This document shows, in pieces, positions 1 through 5,860 of a stretch of DNA of 5,860 bases (its first letter is position 1; the number at the start of each line of letters is the position of its first letter). The notes beneath the pieces are model-generated. The model made no database searches and was not told the DNA's origin. It was given only the letters and a program-made list of their open reading frames with translations. Source of the DNA: a bacterium (lineage in GTDB: Bacteria > Cyanobacteriota > Vampirovibrionia > Gastranaerophilales > Gastranaerophilaceae); contig JAGOIO010000090.1 in the NCBI GenBank assembly GCA_017995595.1, positions 1 to 5,860 on the forward strand, read 5' to 3'. A program made the translations under genes and the position numbers.

Positions 1-50
1 CTGCGAGTCAAATATCAGCAGTTGCAATGCAAGATGAGCAGTACGTTTAA
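1..50 (+). CDS. 3' end of an unidentified upstream gene (partial)
   Basis: Reading from base 3, the frame encodes the 15 residues ASQISAVAMQDEQYV and stops at TAA (48-50), directly before the ribosome binding site of the next gene. Of the three forward frames, this one stops where an upstream operon member would be expected to. One other frame stops at 36-38, and the third runs into yceD and stops at about 90. The fragment is too short to identify, and I recognise no family in it. If it is real, the gene is close to yceD (11 bases from stop to ATG) and probably co-transcribed with it. Confidence 0.4.
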   Translation, partial: ASQISAVAMQDEQYV

Positions 51-61
51 AGAGGAATTTA

Positions 62-574
62 ATGAAAAATCCGTATATTGTAAAAGTTGAAGATTTAGAA
101 AATTCAGAAAATGGTGAGTTAGAGCTAGAGTTCAATGATTTTATTGAAGGAATAGAGTCAGATGAGCCGATAAAAGCTGAAATTGAAATAAAATCACTTG
201 GAGAATTAATAAAAGTAGAGGGAAATATTTCAGGAGATGCGATTTTAGAATGCGATTTATGTTTGGAAAAATATAAATATGAATTTGATTTTGACATTGA
301 AGAATATTATGCAAAAAATACCATGCTTGAAGAATACGGTGCGGAAACAGAGCTTAAAGAAGGGCAGTTTATCGAGGATTTACAGGGAACAGGCGAGATA
401 AACATTTTAGACTTATTGTATCAATCTGTAATATTAAATTTCCCAAATAAAAAGGTTTGTGGTATAAATTGTAAAGGGAATACTTTTGCAAATGAAGAAA
501 AATATTTTCAAGAGCAGACAGACCCGAGAATGGAAGTTTTTAAGCAAATAAAGCTTGATGAACCCAAAGAATAA
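62..574 (+). CDS. yceD: YceD/DUF177 family protein (large-subunit rRNA accumulation protein)
   Basis: This 170-residue protein belongs to the DUF177/YceD family. Members are required for normal 23S rRNA accumulation or 50S biogenesis in E. coli and plants, though the mechanism is poorly known. Visible hallmarks are a CxxC pair at Cys64/Cys67 (LECDLCLEKY), an acidic stretch leading to a helix (about 112-128, EINILDLLYQSVILNFPNK), a second cysteine pair at Cys133 and Cys137 (CGINCKG), and a distal DPR motif (154-156). Many relatives have a further Cys-Pro-x-Cys-Gly segment after CKG; here that segment is missing. The start has a good ribosome binding site (AGAGGA, 51-56). The position directly upstream of rpmF is the classic context for this family and is the strongest support for the call. 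The gene lies 58 bases before rpmF and is probably co-transcribed with it. The function is inferred from the family. Confidence 0.9.
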   Translation: MKNPYIVKVEDLENSENGELELEFNDFIEGIESDEPIKAEIEIKSLGELIKVEGNISGDAILECDLCLEKYKYEFDFDIEEYYAKNTMLEEYGAETELKEGQFIEDLQGTGEINILDLLYQSVILNFPNKKVCGINCKGNTFANEEKYFQEQTDPRMEVFKQIKLDEPKE

Positions 575-632
575 GGCTATTAGCCGATTTAATAAAGAAA
601 TGACGTAGTAAACTAGAAAGAAAGGTATAAAA

Positions 633-983
633 ATGGCAGTACCAAAGAAAAGAACAGGACATTCAGCACAAGGAAAAAGACGTTCAAACTGGAAAGCAAC
701 TTCTCCGGAAGTAACAAAATGTTCACACTGTGGCGAACCGGTTTTGGCTCACACAGTATGTACAGCATGCGGATATTATAAAGACAAAGCAGTTAGTATA
801 AAATCACCTGATTATGTAGATGAAACAGAAGCTAAAAAGCCTGCAAAGAAAACTACAGCTAAAAAGACAACTGCGAAAAAAACAACAGCTAAAAAGACAA
901 CAAAAAAAGCAGAAACTGCTGAAACAGAAGTAAAAGCAGAAGAAACAAAAGTTGAAAAAGCTGAAGAAAAAACAGAAGAATAG
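633..983 (+). CDS. rpmF: 50S ribosomal protein L32 with a long Lys/Thr-repeat C-terminal extension
   Basis: The first 57 or so residues are a typical bacterial L32 (bL32), a structural protein of the large ribosomal subunit. They begin MAVPKKRTGHSAQGKRRSNW and carry an intact zinc ribbon, Cys30-x2-Cys33 and Cys43-x2-Cys46. L32 is usually about 55-65 residues, but this one is 116. The additional 59 residues consist of a short linker, four tandem copies of AKKTT (residues 71-90) and a glutamate-rich end (93-116, ten Glu and four Lys). This gives a strongly basic and then acidic low-complexity tail, reminiscent of histone H1-like tails. The reading frame is uninterrupted from the L32 core into the tail. 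The ATG follows a ribosome binding site AAAGG at 621-625. The gene lies between yceD and plsX, its usual place, and is followed by a hairpin terminator or attenuator. What the tail does is unknown. Confidence 0.97.
   Translation: MAVPKKRTGHSAQGKRRSNWKATSPEVTKCSHCGEPVLAHTVCTACGYYKDKAVSIKSPDYVDETEAKKPAKKTTAKKTTAKKTTAKKTTKKAETAETEVKAEETKVEKAEEKTEE
843..902 (+). repeat. Four tandem 15-base units coding for AKKTT in L32
   Basis: Four consecutive 15-base units, at 843-857, 858-872, 873-887 and 888-902, each encode Ala-Lys-Lys-Thr-Thr. The units differ at third codon positions (gca/gct/gcg, aag/aaa, act/aca), while the amino acid sequence is identical. This pattern suggests the repeated protein sequence has been maintained for some time and is not a very recent slippage product. 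Copy number could still vary between strains. Confidence 0.9.
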
Positions 984-1000
984 TTAAATTTATACGAAAC

Positions 1001-1040
1001 GCAGAATTTGCATGATTTTTGCAAATTCTGCATTTTGTGT
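1001..1040 (+). terminator. Hairpin terminator or attenuator between rpmF and plsX
   Basis: A perfect 12-base inverted repeat, GCAGAATTTGCA (1001-1012) and TGCAAATTCTGC (1020-1031), encloses a 7-base loop. It is followed by a T-rich run (ATTTTGTGTGTTTT) that is interrupted by Gs. It lies 18 bases after the rpmF stop codon and 44 bases before plsX. The shape fits a Rho-independent terminator, but the imperfect T tract and the same-strand downstream lipid genes make partial read-through likely. I see no convincing separate promoter for plsX in the short gap, which favours attenuation over full termination. Confidence 0.75.
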
Positions 1041-1074
1041 GTTTTAAGACAGAATTTACTAATAAGAGGATAAG

Positions 1075-2142
1075 ATGACAAGAATAGCAATAGATGCAAT
1101 GGGTGGAGATCACGCACCGGAAGAAATAGTTGCAGGAGCCGTTTGGGCAGCCTCAGATTACGGTGTTGCAATTGAACTTGTTGGAAAACAAGATGCGATT
1201 GAACAAGAACTCGATAAAATAAACAGACAAGGGTTTGTTTCTTCTGCCGGTGGTTTTAAACAACAAAAAATCAGAATTGATACAACAAAGTTGGATATAA
1301 AAATTACCCCTGCTACAGAAGTTATTGAAATGGGCGAAGCTCCGGGGCAAGCTATAAGAAAAAAGAAAAAGTCATCTATCGTTTTAGGTGTAAATGCAGT
1401 TGCAACTGGTAGTTCTGATGCAATAGTTGCAGCAGGTTCAACAGGAGCTGCTATGGCTTCAAGTTTGTTCGGTTTGGGGAGAATCCCGGGAATTGACAGA
1501 CCTGCTATTGCAGTTACGCTTCCGACTATGAAAGACCCTGTTGTTATAATTGATGCAGGTGCAAACAGTAATTGCTCTGCTAATATGTTGTTTCAGTTTG
1601 CCGTTATGGGAACTACTTTTTCTAAAAATGTTTTGGGCATTGATTCTCCAAGAGTTGGAGTCCTTAATATCGGGGAAGAAGCCGGCAAGGGTAATGAACT
1701 TGCACAAACAACTTATAAACTTTTAGAAGAAAATCAAGACAAAATAAACTTTGTTGGTAATGTTGAAGGAAGAGAAATATTCTCAGGTAATTGTAACGTA
1801 ATAGTTTGCGACGGGTTTGTCGGAAATGTTGCTTTAAAAATTACCGAAGGTACTTCTTCAATGTTATTTAACATGCTTAAACAGGAATTCAAATCTGATC
1901 CGTTGGCAAAAATTGCCGGATTGATTGCATATCCTTTTATGAAAAGAATTTACAAAAAAATTAATTATGAAGAATTCGGTGGAGCATTGTTGCTTGGCGT
2001 TAAAGGCATTACAATTATTTCTCATGGCAGAAGTAAAGCCTATGCTATAAAAAGAGCTATCAGAGTGGCAAAAGATGCTGTTGAAACCGGAGTTAATAAA
2101 AAAATCGCTGAATTTTTGGAAGGAACAAATTTAGCTAAATAG
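1075..2142 (+). CDS. plsX: Phosphate acyltransferase PlsX
   Basis: PlsX converts acyl-ACP and inorganic phosphate to acyl-phosphate, the acyl donor for PlsY in the first step of phospholipid synthesis. It is a soluble protein that associates peripherally with the membrane. The 355-residue product shows the family signatures in order: IAIDAMGGDHAP at the N-terminus (4-15), TEVIEMGEAP (81-90) followed by the lysine-rich AIRKKKKSS, the AAGSTGA loop (119-125), GRIPGIDRPA (135-144), DAGAN (160-164), the VCDGFVGNVALK block (244-255) and GGALLLGVKG (302-311). It is slightly longer than the usual 330-350 residues because of a small extra segment around residues 48-66. A ribosome binding site AAGAGGA (1064-1070) precedes the ATG. 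fabH follows after 47 bases, a common pairing that links fatty acid initiation to phospholipid synthesis. Confidence 0.97.
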   Translation: MTRIAIDAMGGDHAPEEIVAGAVWAASDYGVAIELVGKQDAIEQELDKINRQGFVSSAGGFKQQKIRIDTTKLDIKITPATEVIEMGEAPGQAIRKKKKSSIVLGVNAVATGSSDAIVAAGSTGAAMASSLFGLGRIPGIDRPAIAVTLPTMKDPVVIIDAGANSNCSANMLFQFAVMGTTFSKNVLGIDSPRVGVLNIGEEAGKGNELAQTTYKLLEENQDKINFVGNVEGREIFSGNCNVIVCDGFVGNVALKITEGTSSMLFNMLKQEFKSDPLAKIAGLIAYPFMKRIYKKINYEEFGGALLLGVKGITIISHGRSKAYAIKRAIRVAKDAVETGVNKKIAEFLEGTNLAK

Positions 2143-2189
2143 TTGACTGTATAATTATGGATTATATTTGTTTCTGAAGAGAGGTAAAA

Positions 2190-3200
2190 ATGGAAAAAAG
2201 CTTTATACCGTTAAGAATAGCAGGAGTTGGGTACAGTGTACCGGAAACTGTTATTACAAATGATGACTTGACAAAATTGTATGATACTTCTGATGAGTGG
2301 ATTTATACAAGAACTGGTATAAAAGAACGCAGACTTGTTTCAGGAGAAGAAAATGCTACTGATTTAGGTTTTAAAGCGGCAAAAAATGCCCTTGATAAAT
2401 CAGGGATAAAACCTGAAGATATCGACTTAATTATTGCAGCATCTTCTGCACCACCTGAGCTTTATCCTGCTATTGCATGTCATATTCAATCAAAATTGGG
2501 AATTACTTCTGATATTCCTGCTTTTGATATTACAGCTGCATGTTCAGGACTTATATATGGACTTCAAATTGCCAGAGGGTTTATCGGTTCAGGAATTTAT
2601 AAAAATATATTAATTGTTGCAACAGATAATAACTCTAGACTTCTTGATTGGAATGATAGAGGAACATCTATTTTATTTGGCGATGGTGCTGGAGCTATGG
2701 TTGTTACTAAATCAGAAGATGGTGTTGATGATATTATTGCTATTGATATCAAATCAAACGGTTCTATTGGTGAAATGATTTCACTTCCATTACCGGGACA
2801 GAATTGTCCGTTGGTTGAACCTTGTTCAACAAAGGATTTTAAAATAAATATGAATGGAAAAGAAGTTTATAAGTTTGTTGTTAAGATTTTACCAAACTAT
2901 ATTGTTGAAATGATTGAGAAAGCTGGGTTAAAAGCGGAAGATATCGAATATTTAATTCCACACCAAGCAAATCAACGAATTATAGAAGCTGTTCAACAAC
3001 GTCTTGGGTATAGTGATGAGAAAGTTATTTCAAATATCAAATATTATGGAAATACGTCTGCCGCTTCAGTGCCGATAGCATTGGCAGAAGGTGTTGAAAA
3101 AGGAAAGATTAAATTAAATTCCAAAGCTATATTATGTGGATTTGGAGCAGGAATGACATGGGGTGCAGCAATAGTCAGACTTCGTGATGGAATTTGCTAG
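2190..3200 (+). CDS. fabH: Beta-ketoacyl-ACP synthase III (FabH)
   Basis: FabH condenses acetyl-CoA (or another short acyl-CoA) with malonyl-ACP to form acetoacetyl-ACP, the initiation step of type II fatty acid synthesis in the cytoplasm. The 336-residue length is close to the usual length of about 320. The Cys-His-Asn catalytic triad is visible: Cys118 in DITAACSGLIYG, His258 in PHQANQRI and Asn288 in YYGNTSAASVP. Other family signatures are DEWIYTRTGI near residue 40, SRLLDWNDRGTSILFGDGAGA (149-169) and the C-terminal GFGAGMTWGAA (317-327). The ATG has a strong ribosome binding site (AAGAGAGGT, 2177-2185). It follows plsX closely, and the two are probably one transcript. The fabD, fabG and acpP genes that often come next are absent; a small regulator follows instead. 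Substrate preference (acetyl versus branched primers) cannot be judged from the sequence alone. Confidence 0.97.
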   Translation: MEKSFIPLRIAGVGYSVPETVITNDDLTKLYDTSDEWIYTRTGIKERRLVSGEENATDLGFKAAKNALDKSGIKPEDIDLIIAASSAPPELYPAIACHIQSKLGITSDIPAFDITAACSGLIYGLQIARGFIGSGIYKNILIVATDNNSRLLDWNDRGTSILFGDGAGAMVVTKSEDGVDDIIAIDIKSNGSIGEMISLPLPGQNCPLVEPCSTKDFKINMNGKEVYKFVVKILPNYIVEMIEKAGLKAEDIEYLIPHQANQRIIEAVQQRLGYSDEKVISNIKYYGNTSAASVPIALAEGVEKGKIKLNSKAILCGFGAGMTWGAAIVRLRDGIC

Positions 3201-3236
3201 TTTTTGTCATTCAGGAAAATACATAATAATTTTATT

Positions 3237-3449
3237 ATGAGTAAGGTATTTTTAAAAAATGTTGGAAATAAAATAAGAGAATTAAGAAATCAAAAAGGTT
3301 TTTCTCAAGAGAATTTGTCTGAAAAATTAGGAATAAGTCGGAATTATATGGGTATGATAGAGCGAGCAGAAGTAAATATTCCTATTTTGACATTGTATAA
3401 AATCGCAAAAATATTTGATGTAAATCCAAAGGATTTATTGGATTTTTAA
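3237..3449 (+). CDS. Small Xre-family helix-turn-helix transcriptional regulator
   Basis: This 70-residue protein is essentially a single Cro/CI-type (HTH_3) DNA-binding domain. It shows VGNKIRELRNQKGFSQ (9-24), helix 2 SQENLSEKLG (23-32), the recognition helix region SRNYMGMIERAE (34-45) and the family-typical end LTLYKIAKIFDVNPKDLLDF (51-70). There is no sensor or oligomerisation domain. Size and layout resemble stand-alone Xre regulators and restriction-modification controller (C) proteins, but no such system is in the window. The start is uncertain. ATG 3237 fits the domain boundary but lacks a well-spaced ribosome binding site (AGGA at 3213-3216 is about 20 bases away). An in-frame TTG at 3204 would add 11 residues that do not look like part of the domain. 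The gene begins 36 bases after fabH and ends just before a terminator, so it is likely the last gene of the lipid operon. Its targets are unknown. Confidence 0.85.
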   Translation: MSKVFLKNVGNKIRELRNQKGFSQENLSEKLGISRNYMGMIERAEVNIPILTLYKIAKIFDVNPKDLLDF

Positions 3450-3460
3450 TATAAGTTTGT

Positions 3461-3485
3461 AGCTTTTGAGAGTCAAAAGCTTTTT
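3461..3485 (+). terminator. Rho-independent terminator after the Xre gene
   Basis: A 9-base perfect stem, AGCTTTTGA (3461-3469) and TCAAAAGCT (3473-3481), with a 3-base loop is followed by TTTT (3482-3485). It starts 11 bases after the regulator's stop codon. The stem is AT-rich and the T tract short, but its position makes it the likely end of the transcript that includes plsX and fabH. Confidence 0.7.
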
Positions 3486-3548
3486 GGGAAGATTTCTGAT
3501 GATTATCCTATAAAAATTTAATTAATATTCAAATAACGTCATAAACTT

Positions 3549-3577
3549 TTGATTTATAAAAATTTTTCAGCTAGAAT
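3549..3577 (+). promoter_or_regulatory. Sigma-70-type promoter for the Lpt permease gene
   Basis: TTGATT (3549-3554) and TAGAAT (3572-3577) are separated by 17 bases and match the -35 and -10 consensus at 4/6 and 5/6 positions. Transcription would be expected about 7 bases after the -10, which is base 3584, the A of the permease ATG. The DNA is AT-rich, so chance matches are common. The exact spacing and the terminator upstream support the call. Confidence 0.5.
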
Positions 3578-3583
3578 AATCCT

Positions 3584-4690
3584 ATGTTAAATATTAAAAC
3601 TTTAGACAAATTCATATTGAGACAAGTAATAGAGATGTTTATTATGGGCGTTTTAGTTTTTACGTCTATTATTTTTGCATCTGACACTTTCATCACGCTT
3701 ATTAAGCAAATTACTTTGTATGGTATTCCGTTTAAGATTGGGCTAATTATAATTATACTAAATTTGCCATCAGTTTTTGTAATGACAATTCCTATGGGTG
3801 TTTTGCTTGCAACGGTTATGACATTGAACAAGCTAAGCTTGTCATCTGAAATTACTGTTATGAGAGCTTGCGGTATTGGCATAAACAGAATTGCCCGTCC
3901 GATTTTCTTGTTTGCGATTTTGATGTGTTTGGCAAGTTTTATGATAAATGAAACGGTTGTTCCAGTTACGACAAAAGAGTCAACGGACCTAGCATTGTGG
4001 GCTTTGGGACAAAAGAATATTCCTGAAGGTAAACAAAATTTTACGTTTAAGGAATCTACTAATGACGGAACTTTGACGAGATTGTTTTATGTTGGTAATT
4101 GTACGAAAAAATCTTTGCATAATATAACTGTTTTGGATATGTCAAAGGCTAATACTATACAAATTTTGCAAGCACAAGATGGTTCAACTGCTCCAAACGG
4201 GTGGAAGTTCAATAAGGGTGCTATTTATACTATAGCCAATGAAGGCAAAATCTTAAATACTGCGTTGTTTGAGAATTCTTCTGCGAAGTTTGGTGTTGAT
4301 TTATCAAGAGAATTAAATAAAAGTGTAGCAAAAGAGTATAATTTTACTGATTTAATAAAGTATATATATTCTCACAAGGCACAATTAAAAGATAAGATAA
4401 ATGAGTATTGGGTAGAGTTGTTTGATAAAATTGCACTGCCTGTAACGACAATAGTTTTGGTGCTTGTCGGAGTTCCTCTTGCTATTACACCTCCGAGAGT
4501 TAGGTATAATCGAGGATTTTTATTCAGTATTTTGATAATTTTTGCCTATTATCTTATTAGAGCATTGTCAATATCTTTTGGCGAAGCTGGAACTTTGAAT
4601 CCTCTTTTGGCGGCATGGTTGCCAAATATTGTCCTGTCTGTATTTGGCGGATTGATGTATTATCGAAAAGTCTTTACTATTTATAATTGA
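3584..4690 (+). CDS. LptF/LptG family permease of the LPS export system
   Basis: LptF/LptG proteins form the inner-membrane permease of the LptB2FG ABC transporter, which extracts lipopolysaccharide and passes it to the periplasmic bridge. The 368-residue length matches the family. It opens with the typical MLNIKTLDKFILRQ, then a transmembrane segment at about 16-36 and hydrophobic segments at about 52-80 and 101-122. The signature LSSEITVMRACGIG (86-99) lies between the second and third. A periplasmic beta-rich domain spans about 125-265, and three more membrane segments lie at about 281-300, 311-332 and 341-360. The KIALPVTTIVLVLVGVPLAI stretch (282-301) is characteristic. LptF and LptG cannot be told apart with confidence, and only one is present here, so a partner or a dual-function single copy must lie elsewhere. 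There is no ribosome binding site before the ATG; the -10 element ends 6 bases upstream of it. The gene appears to be a separate transcription unit. Confidence 0.92.
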   Translation: MLNIKTLDKFILRQVIEMFIMGVLVFTSIIFASDTFITLIKQITLYGIPFKIGLIIIILNLPSVFVMTIPMGVLLATVMTLNKLSLSSEITVMRACGIGINRIARPIFLFAILMCLASFMINETVVPVTTKESTDLALWALGQKNIPEGKQNFTFKESTNDGTLTRLFYVGNCTKKSLHNITVLDMSKANTIQILQAQDGSTAPNGWKFNKGAIYTIANEGKILNTALFENSSAKFGVDLSRELNKSVAKEYNFTDLIKYIYSHKAQLKDKINEYWVELFDKIALPVTTIVLVLVGVPLAITPPRVRYNRGFLFSILIIFAYYLIRALSISFGEAGTLNPLLAAWLPNIVLSVFGGLMYYRKVFTIYN

Positions 4691-4725
4691 TAAATATTAT
4701 TGAGTTCTACCGTGTAAAACTTGAC

Positions 4726-4753
4726 TTTACGTTATATTTTTTTGTTTTATAAT
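4726..4753 (+). promoter_or_regulatory. Candidate promoter for the symporter gene
   Basis: A perfect -10 element TATAAT lies at 4748-4753. The best-spaced -35 is TTTACG (4726-4731, 16-base spacer, 4/6 match). A better -35 match, TTGACT (4721-4726), is 21 bases away, which is too far for ordinary use. Transcription would start near 4760, leaving a leader of about 68 bases before the TTG start. In this leader TTGGCT (4758-4763) can pair with AGCCAA (4787-4792), a weak hairpin of uncertain meaning. Confidence 0.55.
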
Positions 4754-4810
4754 GGTGTTGGCTGACATTTTGGTTAGTAAGTTTTAAGCCAAGAGCGGTA
4801 ATTAATCAAG

Positions 4811-4825
4811 TTTTAAGGAAAAGGA
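4811..4825 (+). promoter_or_regulatory. Ribosome binding site that sets the TTG start of the symporter
   Basis: The purine-rich segment TTTTAAGGAAAAGGA holds two AAGGA cores. The first (4815-4819) is 8 bases from TTG 4828, a good spacing. There is no in-frame ATG between the upstream stop (4783-4785) and the first membrane segment, so the TTG is the most credible start. Confidence 0.75.
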
Positions 4826-4827
4826 TT

Positions 4828-5860
4828 TTGAAAAAGTCAAAGCTAACGACAGCGATATTTTTGTCTTTATTTTTAGGAATTTTTGTAGGTTGGGCATTTC
4901 CTGATTTTGCACAGAAGATGCACCCGCTTGCCGTAATTTTCTTGAGAATGGTTAAAATGATTATCGCACCGCTTTTATTTTCTACATTAGTTTGTGGAAT
5001 TGCAGGACACGGCGATATTAAAAGTATCGGAAAAGTTGGTTTAAAAACTATAGTTTATTTTGAAATAGTAACAACTTTTGCTTTAATAATTGGTTTAACT
5101 GTTGGAAATTTATTTCAGCCCGGGGCAGGGTTCGGTGTTGTTGTAAATTCTGCTCACTTGCAAACGGCTACTCAATTAGCTGGTGTAAATCCTCATTCAA
5201 CGTTATCTCAATTAATGGTTGATATTTTTCCTATGAGTGTTATTCAGTCTATGGCTGAAAATAATTTGTTGCAAATCGTTGTTTTTTCAATATTTTTAGC
5301 ACTTTCTATTTGTTCTGTCGGAGAAAAAGCTAAACCCGTTTTGAATCTTTTAAACTCGCTTTCTGAAATAATGTTTAAATTTACAGGTTATGTAATGCTT
5401 TTTGCTCCTGTCGGAATTTTTGGTGCGATAGCTTCAACCGTTGGAGAAAATGGTATTGGAATTTTAGCAGGGTATGCGAAAGTTATTTTTTCACTATATT
5501 TTGCATTGGCCTTATTTATTGTAATGGTTTTGCTTATTGCGTGTAAAATTGTTGGTATCTCATTTAGAGCCTTGATAAAAACAATAGAAGAGCCTGCGTT
5601 GCTTGCTTTTTCAACGGCAAGTTCAGAGGCAGCCTTGCCAATAGCTATGGAAACTATGGAAGATTTTGGCGTTCCAAAAAATATTGTCGGGTTTGTAATG
5701 CCTACAGGTTATACGTTTAATTTGGACGGAAGCACATTGTATCTTGCTATGGCGGTACTTTTTTCTACTCAAATCGCAGGAATCCATTTGCCGTTTGAAG
5801 AACAGTTGATGATAATGTTTACTCTTATGCTTACAAGTAAGGGCGTTGCAGGTGTTCCAA
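4828..5860 (+). CDS. Dicarboxylate/amino acid:cation symporter, SDF family (partial, runs off the right edge)
   Basis: The first 344 residues of a DAACS/SDF-family secondary transporter (GltP/DctA/GltPh fold) are present. Members import glutamate, aspartate or C4-dicarboxylates across the inner membrane with Na+ or H+. The N-terminal half shows successive hydrophobic segments and the conserved LRMVKMIIAPLLFSTLVCGIAG (39-60), followed by KTIVYFEIVTT (73-83). The re-entrant loop motif STASSEAALP (262-271), the cation-site region MPTGYTFNLDGSTLY (291-305) and TSKGVAGVP (336-344, second re-entrant loop) are all intact. The pattern is closest to the bacterial GltP/DctA branch. The final helix with the substrate-defining Asp/Arg residues lies outside the window, so glutamate/aspartate cannot be separated from succinate/fumarate. 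Family members are about 400-430 residues, so some 60-90 residues are missing. Translation starts at TTG behind a good ribosome binding site. The gene seems to be transcribed from its own promoter and is not obviously linked to the permease upstream. Confidence 0.94.
   Translation, partial: MKKSKLTTAIFLSLFLGIFVGWAFPDFAQKMHPLAVIFLRMVKMIIAPLLFSTLVCGIAGHGDIKSIGKVGLKTIVYFEIVTTFALIIGLTVGNLFQPGAGFGVVVNSAHLQTATQLAGVNPHSTLSQLMVDIFPMSVIQSMAENNLLQIVVFSIFLALSICSVGEKAKPVLNLLNSLSEIMFKFTGYVMLFAPVGIFGAIASTVGENGIGILAGYAKVIFSLYFALALFIVMVLLIACKIVGISFRALIKTIEEPALLAFSTASSEAALPIAMETMEDFGVPKNIVGFVMPTGYTFNLDGSTLYLAMAVLFSTQIAGIHLPFEEQLMIMFTLMLTSKGVAGVP

Noticed and set aside
575..585. Short palindrome GGCTATTAGCC directly after the yceD stop
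   Set aside because: The stem is only 4-5 base pairs and no T tract follows, so it does not qualify as a terminator.
812..1350. Several minus-strand open frames opposite rpmF and plsX
   Set aside because: They mirror the low-complexity repeat and codon bias of the + strand genes, have no family signature and overlap confidently identified genes.
1459..1707. Minus-strand open frame inside plsX
   Set aside because: It lies fully within conserved plsX coding sequence and its translation shows no recognisable domain.
2143..2170. TTGACT and TATAAT/TATATT elements between plsX and fabH
   Set aside because: TTGACT and TATAAT are only 1 base apart, and the alternative -10 pairing gives a 14-base spacer. 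No pair has workable spacing, and the short gap suggests co-transcription.
3509..3565. Direct repeat of TATAAAAATTT at 3509-3519 and 3555-3565
   Set aside because: An 11-base A/T-only match within AT-rich intergenic DNA is expected by chance and has no further symmetry.
3571..3882. Minus-strand open frame opposite the start of the Lpt permease
   Set aside because: It is an antisense shadow of a membrane-protein gene, with no domain.
4711..4740. Weak GTAAA/TTTAC hairpin followed by a T-rich run after the Lpt permease gene
   Set aside because: The stem has 5 pairs and overlaps the symporter promoter's -35 region. It could be a weak terminator but is too marginal to annotate.

Overview
The window is AT-rich chromosomal DNA from a bacterium that uses the standard code (one gene ends in TGA, and none has an internal TGA). 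All genes recognised are on the + strand. An LptF/LptG-type lipopolysaccharide export permease points to a Gram-negative (diderm) cell. The yceD-rpmF-plsX-fabH order is a widely conserved housekeeping block. The low GC content, a zinc-binding L32 and a single Lpt permease would suit an uncultured gut lineage such as Gastranaerophilales/Vampirovibrionia. That placement is a weak inference, because no rRNA or phylogenetic marker alignment is available.

Layout: bases 1-50 are probably the last codons of an unidentified upstream gene. Next come yceD (DUF177, 62-574), rpmF (ribosomal protein L32 with an unusual Lys/Thr-repeat and acidic tail, 633-983), a strong hairpin that looks like a terminator or attenuator (1001-1040), plsX (1075-2142) and fabH (2190-3200). 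A small Xre-type DNA-binding protein (3237-3449) follows, and a hairpin terminator at 3461-3485 closes this group. A separate unit then begins: a promoter placed so that transcription would start at the ATG itself, followed by an LptF/LptG-family permease (3584-4690). After a 137-base intergenic region with another promoter candidate comes a dicarboxylate/amino acid:cation symporter (SDF family) that starts with TTG at 4828 and runs off the right edge.

How the genes fit together: YceD and L32 concern 23S rRNA/large-subunit biogenesis. PlsX makes acyl-phosphate for phospholipid synthesis, and FabH starts each round of fatty acid elongation. The block therefore couples ribosome production to membrane lipid supply, as in many bacteria. 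The Lpt permease also serves envelope assembly but has its own promoter. The symporter is an independent nutrient uptake gene.

Most of the window is ordinary core genome, and I see no mobile element, CRISPR array, tRNA or rRNA, and no clear new multi-gene system. The points most worth checking are the L32 tail, the possible leaderless lptF mRNA, the orphan Xre regulator next to the lipid genes, and the rpmF-plsX attenuator.
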